Source of the DNA: a bacterium
Lineage (GTDB): Bacteria; Patescibacteriota; Microgenomatia; UBA1400; PJMF01
Assembly: GCA_900299155.1 (NCBI GenBank)
Contig: OMIS01000066.1
Location: 1-8,812, forward strand
Reading direction: 5' to 3'
Length of the DNA: 8,812 nt
Part shown: piece by piece, positions 5,038 to 8,812 of the stretch
How positions within the stretch are numbered: the first letter of the stretch is position 1
Layout: every line of letters begins with the position of its first letter
Notes under the pieces: generated by a model
The model's input: the letters and a program-made list of their open reading frames with translations, nothing else
Told to the model about the DNA's origin: nothing
Databases searched by the model: none
Made by a program: the position numbers and the translations under genes

Positions 5038-6117
5038 TTACTTTTCTCTTTTTACAATTAGTTCTACAACACCAAGTAGTAATTCTTCAGCTGCATCTGG
5101 AAGATTTGCTTTATGAATTCTCTCCTTTGTTTTCTCAATTTGCGTATCAATTTTCTCTTCAATTCTGTCCACGACACCAGAATTTTCAAGAATATCTAGT
5201 ACCTGTGAGACTGCATCTACTGAAACGTGCGGATTACCAAACGCGCTCTCAATCACTTGTTTTTCTGCCCCTTCCAAAGAATGCCAAGCATGCCAATAAT
5301 ACAACGTTTTTTTGCCTTCCTGGATATCAGAAACAACATTTTTGCCTGTTTTTTGTGGATCGCCAAATAACCCCAGGTAATCATCTCGCCATTGATACAA
5401 CAAACCCAACTCATCACCGATCCTACCTAGTTTTTCAGTTTGTTGCGCTGATACGCCTACCAGTGTAGCTGCTAACACCAGCGGCCATCGACCAGTGTAC
5501 CTCCCGGTTTTGCCATACTGCATTTTGATAATTTCATCTTCAGATACTGCTTCTATTTGCATGTTAGCCAAACGCAGGTCTTCCGCTTGTGCCAATCCCA
5601 AGAGCATCAATTCATGATTGGAAACATGCTGCAACTGAACCTTAACTTCAGCAGGAACTTCAGCTTGCGAGAAACAATCACTTCCCAAAAAAAATAACAC
5701 ATCGCCAAAGCAAAGTGCTGCACTCTCACCAAACTCTGTGGGTAGTGCAAACTCTTGCGTTTCTGCCCAGTCTGCCATGGTGGTATGAGTGGTGAGCAAT
5801 CCGCGCCGTCGTGCATCATGATCCATGATGTCGTCATGAACTAGTAATCCAGAACAAATCAGTTCAAGTCCGGCCGCAATTCGCAGCAATGCATTTTCTG
5901 AGTGCACAGCCATCTGGTCAGCGCGCGAAGACTGCAACGTGGTATACATTTCACTGAGAAAACACCCACGAAATAGTTTGCCACTAGTGGCATATTTCTT
6001 CATGTGCCAATAAAATTCACGAGACAATGGAAAATGGCCGTCCTCAACATAAAACTGTTCAAGTACGTGCTCTATTTCTAGCTTAATTTTTTCACTTTTT
6101 GTAAATAGTGTCTGCAT
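5038..6117 (-). CDS. crtE: polyprenyl (geranylgeranyl) diphosphate synthase
   Basis: This is a 359-residue trans-isoprenyl diphosphate synthase, which condenses IPP with allylic diphosphates to make the C20 precursor for phytoene. The first Asp-rich motif is DDIMD at 95-99, followed by the RRRG basic patch at 103-106. KTGRY at 203-207 matches the conserved KTG region. The second Asp-rich region is RDDYLGLFGDPQKTGKN (244-260) then DIQEGKKT, the DDxLG...GDP..TGK form seen in actinobacterial GGPP synthases instead of classical DDxxD. The residue five before the first motif is Gly90 rather than an aromatic, compatible with products longer than FPP. GGPP is favoured because crtB is 9 bases upstream. 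The start ATG at 6117 has no clear Shine-Dalgarno; short spacing from crtB suggests translational coupling. The symbol is by function and context. Confidence 0.92.
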   Translation of the reverse strand: MQTLFTKSEKIKLEIEHVLEQFYVEDGHFPLSREFYWHMKKYATSGKLFRGCFLSEMYTTLQSSRADQMAVHSENALLRIAAGLELICSGLLVHDDIMDHDARRRGLLTTHTTMADWAETQEFALPTEFGESAALCFGDVLFFLGSDCFSQAEVPAEVKVQLQHVSNHELMLLGLAQAEDLRLANMQIEAVSEDEIIKMQYGKTGRYTGRWPLVLAATLVGVSAQQTEKLGRIGDELGLLYQWRDDYLGLFGDPQKTGKNVVSDIQEGKKTLYYWHAWHSLEGAEKQVIESAFGNPHVSVDAVSQVLDILENSGVVDRIEEKIDTQIEKTKERIHKANLPDAAEELLLGVVELIVKREK

Positions 6118-6126
6118 ACGTTTATT

Positions 6127-7020
6127 CTACGCTACTCTTGTGATAAACCACTCAGTAATTGCTGCCTGGACTACTTGCAGTTTAGTAGGTTTAATCTTTT
6201 TCTTAAAGACGAACAGCGGATTTCTGCAAATTGTCTGCACCGTCCATGTATACATATGTGTAGCAGTCGCCACGGGAATACGCGCATAAAGCGGCAAAAA
6301 TACAAATCCATTTTGTGCTGCAGAATTCCAATGATGGTACCTTGAACCTTCATTTCTATACAATGCTGCAAATGCAGTAGGCTGCTCCTCTGCTGTTTTG
6401 TAGGAAAGCTCAGGTAGACCATATACGTGCAAAACTTCGTCAGGGATATACTGTCTGCCCAACGTTATATCTTCTGCCACGTCCCGTAAAAAATTGGCAT
6501 ACTGCATCGCTCTTCCCAACAGCCGTGCTGTGGGATATGCCTTTGTATCAATCCCCAAACAAGCGCAAATCATCAATCCAATGACTTCAGCTGAGCCATA
6601 CATGTATGACTTTAATTCAGCCATAGTATGATACTGAGCCTTATACAAATCCAATTCCATAGCTTTCAAAAATGCATCAACCCAAACCTGTTTGAAGGAA
6701 TGCAGGTTCTGTAGTGTTACGAAGTTTTTGATGATTGATTGAGTAGTAGGATCAAGTGAAAAATCAGCGGGTAACGCTTGTGAAGTTACATATGCATAGT
6801 ATGCTGCTCTAAATCTATAAAATCCCTCCGCGTTTTGCGGAATACTATCCACATAGTTATCGGCCACGCGCACAAATGCATAGAGGGTGAAGATTTTTTC
6901 TTGAATTCGGGAAGGAAAAAATAAACTACTCGTGAAGTAGGTTGTGCTCGCAGCTTTAAAAATCTTGGTCGACTCAGCGGAAGGCATACCTCGTTTGTTA
7001 GTATACCCTATATTGATCAT
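6127..7020 (-). CDS. crtB: phytoene synthase
   Basis: This squalene/phytoene synthase-family enzyme has 297 residues from ATG 7020 and joins two GGPP into 15-cis-phytoene, the first committed carotenoid step. From this start, the first Asp motif is VADNYVDS (DNYVD at 54-58), preceded by LYAFVR. YMYGSAEVIGLM at about 139-150 is the conserved Tyr-Gly-Ala/Ser region. The second motif is GRAMQYANFLRDVAEDITLG (169-188) with Asp180 and Glu183-Asp184, then GRQYIP. All expected catalytic residues are present. The frame runs back to a TTG at 7056, but that region holds a palindrome. ATG 6987 (286 residues) is an alternative, with a TATACT -10 box 12 bases upstream and GAGG too close to be a good ribosome site. 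It is first in a series with crtE and the 127-residue gene and divergent from the elongase-like gene. Confidence 0.93.
   Translation of the reverse strand: MINIGYTNKRGMPSAESTKIFKAASTTYFTSSLFFPSRIQEKIFTLYAFVRVADNYVDSIPQNAEGFYRFRAAYYAYVTSQALPADFSLDPTTQSIIKNFVTLQNLHSFKQVWVDAFLKAMELDLYKAQYHTMAELKSYMYGSAEVIGLMICACLGIDTKAYPTARLLGRAMQYANFLRDVAEDITLGRQYIPDEVLHVYGLPELSYKTAEEQPTAFAALYRNEGSRYHHWNSAAQNGFVFLPLYARIPVATATHMYTWTVQTICRNPLFVFKKKIKPTKLQVVQAAITEWFITRVA
7000..7005 (-). promoter_or_regulatory. possible -10 box (TATACT) for crtB
   Basis: TATACT on the minus strand is the same hexamer found just ahead of the phosphoesterase ATG. It lies 12 bases before the ATG at 6987, so its use would make 6987, not 7020, the start of crtB. 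No good -35 is seen at 16-18 bases. Confidence 0.3.
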
Positions 7021-7040
7021 GTTTGGCTCAGTGGAAATAC

Positions 7041-7059
7041 GTGTTGTACAGTACAATAC
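7041..7059. promoter_or_regulatory. operator-like palindrome between crtB and the elongase gene
   Basis: GTGTTGTAC and GTACAATAC flank a single A, forming a 9-bp inverted repeat with one imperfect position (7043/7057); the inner TTGTAC-A-GTACAA is perfect. On the plus strand it contains TACAAT (7052-7057), a good -10 for the gene starting at 7096. A regulator bound here could control both divergent arms of the carotenoid locus. No regulator gene lies in the window. Confidence 0.45.
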
Positions 7060-7095
7060 TAGTTAGCAGTTGGAGTTCAAAATTACTAGCTACCT

Positions 7096-7953
7096 ATGCA
7101 CTTACTTAAAATTTCGCGCCCTCGTTTTTATAGTTATTTATTTGGTCCATTTTTAATTGGTGGGGCTGTCGCGTTTCAAAATCCACACAAGATCATGAAT
7201 TTACAATTTTTACTCTTTTTGCTCTTTTTTGCCTTTCCTGCAAATGTTTTCTTATACGGCATAAATGACATATATGACACTGAAACAGATGCCAAGAACC
7301 CGAAGAAACATTCGCATGAACATTTACTACAACAACGTGAACGCTGGCCACTTTTACTGACGGTTTGGAGTGTGGCGGTGCTTACTGTGGTGACTACTGT
7401 GTTCGTCAATTCAGCAGCTATGTGGATGCTGCTCATCTTTTTGTTCCTCGCATGGAGTTACAGCGCACCTCCATTTCGTTTCAAAGCTCGCCCATTTCTG
7501 GATGCATACTCCAATGTGCTCTATGCCGTTCCCGGTTTTTTTAGCTATGCCGTATTTACTGGGCAGTTCCCTTCTCTTGCTGCAGTGGTGATGGGCATAA
7601 CTTGGAGTGCAGGCATGCATGCATTTTCTGCTATTCCTGATATGACAGTAGATAAACAGGCAGGGATTGCTACAACCGCGGTTTTCTTGGGCAAACGCAC
7701 TACATTGCTCTTCATTTTGGCCAACTGGGCAGTATTTTCACTACTCTGCTTGTGGTACTTTGGGTTCCTGGGAATTTTAGGCTGGATCCCTTTTGGCATT
7801 GCGCTGTACATCCTAATTTTGAATAAAAAAACGGCAGATTTTTACTGGTACTTTCCCTACATTATCCCCAGCTTAGGATTTTTAGCATTTTGGTACATTA
7901 TGATTTCCAGATTTGGTTTGGAGCAGTTATGGCACAGCAGCGGTCTTTTCTAA
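7096..7953 (+). CDS. UbiA-family prenyltransferase, lycopene elongase-like
   Basis: This is a 285-residue integral membrane prenyltransferase with about eight hydrophobic segments. The first Asp motif is NDIYDTETD at 57-65 (NDxxDxxxD). The second is IPDMTVDKQAGIATTAVFLG at 180-199 (DxxxD, Asp182 and Asp186), and YSAPPFRFKARPFLD at about 122-136 matches the conserved loop. The second-motif wording (IPDxxxDxxAGIxTTAxxLG) is what I know from lycopene elongases (CrtEb, LbtBC and archaeal Lye), which add C5 units from DMAPP to the ends of lycopene to make C45/C50 carotenoids. Divergence from crtB supports that over quinone, heme or (bacterio)chlorophyll side-chain prenylation, for which no neighbours exist here. 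The ATG at 7096 lacks a well-placed Shine-Dalgarno (GGAG is 20 bases away). The 3' end overlaps the glycosyltransferase gene by 25 bases, implying one transcript. Confidence 0.88.
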   Translation: MHLLKISRPRFYSYLFGPFLIGGAVAFQNPHKIMNLQFLLFLLFFAFPANVFLYGINDIYDTETDAKNPKKHSHEHLLQQRERWPLLLTVWSVAVLTVVTTVFVNSAAMWMLLIFLFLAWSYSAPPFRFKARPFLDAYSNVLYAVPGFFSYAVFTGQFPSLAAVVMGITWSAGMHAFSAIPDMTVDKQAGIATTAVFLGKRTTLLFILANWAVFSLLCLWYFGFLGILGWIPFGIALYILILNKKTADFYWYFPYIIPSLGFLAFWYIMISRFGLEQLWHSSGLF

Positions 7954-8732
7954 ACCGTCCCAGTATCAGTGTAGTTATCCCCACACTCAATGAGCAGCGA
8001 TGCATCGGTAGTGTTTTGAAAGATTTATACCTGCAAAGCCGGCGACCAGACCACATTATCATTGTGGATGGTGGCTCTACAGACAATACAGAAGCTGTCA
8101 TCCGAATCTGGTCGAAGTTCTGGCCACGAGTACAGTTTGTGGAGTTTCCACACCGTGGTGTAGGAGCTCAGCGAGATTTTGGAGGAACATATGCAACTAA
8201 GATGCTAGGACAAGCAACTAGCACAAATGCCACACACCTCCTCTACTTTTTCGATGCTGACATTCACATACCCAAGCATTTCATAGCCAGTACTGCTCAA
8301 AAAATGCAGCACGAGCATCTTGATGCCGCTTGCCCCCACTACCAGCCACTGACAGAGGTTTTGAAGAATCCGGTGCATGTAGTTTGCATTCAAGTTTTAT
8401 TTGCATTTCTCAATGGCATGATCTGGTTTGGTCAACAACATTTTCCAGCAGGAGCTGGCTCCTGCATTATTGTGACCGCTGAGCACTTTAAGAAAATTGG
8501 CGGCTTTACCGCATCTGTGCTTGTAGATGATCTTGATTTTGTACACCGCGCTGGCAAGACAGGGAGATTTAAAATTCTTCCCTTTTCAATCTATTTTTCT
8601 ACCCGCAGGTTTGCACAGTATGGAGTATTGCGTACTGCCTGGCAATATCTACAGATTGGCTGGTTCTTTCTTGTAAAGCGTATACATCGTACGAATCAAC
8701 TGCAGTATGAATTTGGGAAGTTTGATAAATAG
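7929..8732 (+). CDS. family 2 glycosyltransferase of the carotenoid locus
   Basis: This 267-residue GT-A fold enzyme has VVIPTLNE at 15-22 and VDGGSTDNT at 46-54 for nucleotide-sugar binding. FFDADIHIP at 107-115 carries the metal-binding DAD (109-111). An acceptor-side GAGSCIIVTAEHFKKIGGF (175-193) is followed by DDLDF at 200-204, where the catalytic base is expected, and the STRRF at 224-228 is conserved in related transferases. Hydrophobic stretches at about 151-167 and 238-250 suggest membrane association. The ATG at 7929 is set by GGAG at 7920-7923, spaced 5 bases; the frame extends to a TTG at 7890 but without homology to the family start. Overlap with the elongase-like gene suggests joint translation. 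It could glycosylate a hydroxylated C50 carotenoid or another lipid acceptor; the substrate is inferred only from position. Confidence 0.85.
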   Translation: MAQQRSFLNRPSISVVIPTLNEQRCIGSVLKDLYLQSRRPDHIIIVDGGSTDNTEAVIRIWSKFWPRVQFVEFPHRGVGAQRDFGGTYATKMLGQATSTNATHLLYFFDADIHIPKHFIASTAQKMQHEHLDAACPHYQPLTEVLKNPVHVVCIQVLFAFLNGMIWFGQQHFPAGAGSCIIVTAEHFKKIGGFTASVLVDDLDFVHRAGKTGRFKILPFSIYFSTRRFAQYGVLRTAWQYLQIGWFFLVKRIHRTNQLQYEFGKFDK

Positions 8733-8812
8733 CTGAGTGCTATAGAATTTCTTTACAAAAAACTTCAGGATTTCTATCAAATGTTTCTATGTGTTTTTTT
8801 CATATTTTTTTA
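8733..8812. other. T-rich window end without a gene
   Basis: The last 80 bases hold no ORF of note. ATAGAA and TTCTAT give a weak 6-bp hairpin, followed by two runs of seven or more T. It may be the terminator region of the elongase-glycosyltransferase transcript, but the stem is poor. Confidence 0.25.

Noticed and set aside
4980..5468. 162-codon plus-strand open frame antisense to crtE
   Set aside because: It lies wholly over the crtE 3' half and the crtE/127-residue junction; its Leu/Phe/His-rich translation has no motif and mirrors the opposite strand.
7021..7056. N-terminal extension of crtB from TTG 7056
   Set aside because: It is not part of the family's conserved region and overlaps the promoter palindrome.
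7890..7928. N-terminal extension of the glycosyltransferase from TTG 7890
   Set aside because: ATG 7929 has GGAG at 5-base spacing and leads directly into the GT2 first strand.

Overview
The window is a piece of a bacterial genome of roughly 38-42% GC by eye. It carries ten protein-coding genes that I can support, most of them on the minus strand. I see no tRNA, rRNA, CRISPR array or insertion sequence. Small genes, a cytoplasmic-tail/one-helix/Pro-Thr-Ser-linker surface protein, several unrecognised short proteins and mostly poor Shine-Dalgarno sites would fit a Patescibacteria (CPR) genome. That placement is an inference from style, not from a marker gene. The standard genetic code reads cleanly throughout.

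Layout. Positions 46-411 (minus) hold a small three-helix membrane protein. Positions 497-865 (minus) hold a short secreted Trp-rich protein with higher GC than its surroundings, separated from the previous gene by a probable terminator. Its upstream region (866-1196) has no gene but can fold into a nested long-range hairpin. Positions 1197-1808 (minus) encode a protein with a degenerate zincin-like motif. Positions 1881-2369 (minus) encode a YfcE/MJ0936-type metallophosphoesterase, divergent from an FkbM-family methyltransferase at 2472-3248 (plus). Positions 3282-4541 (minus) encode the membrane-anchored, probably beta-rich surface protein.

The right half is a carotenoid locus. On the minus strand, phytoene synthase (crtB), a geranylgeranyl-diphosphate-type polyprenyl synthase (crtE) and an unrecognised 127-residue protein lie in a tight series. 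Divergent from crtB, on the plus strand, a UbiA-type prenyltransferase resembling lycopene elongases overlaps a family 2 glycosyltransferase. Read together: CrtE would make C20 GGPP and CrtB would join two into phytoene. A desaturase not present here would give lycopene. The UbiA enzyme would add C5 units to give a C45/C50 carotenoid, and the GT2 enzyme could glycosylate the product. The desaturase (crtI) and any cyclase are absent from the window and may lie outside it. A palindrome in the crtB/ubiA divergent promoter region has a related copy upstream of the surface-protein gene, which hints at shared regulation.
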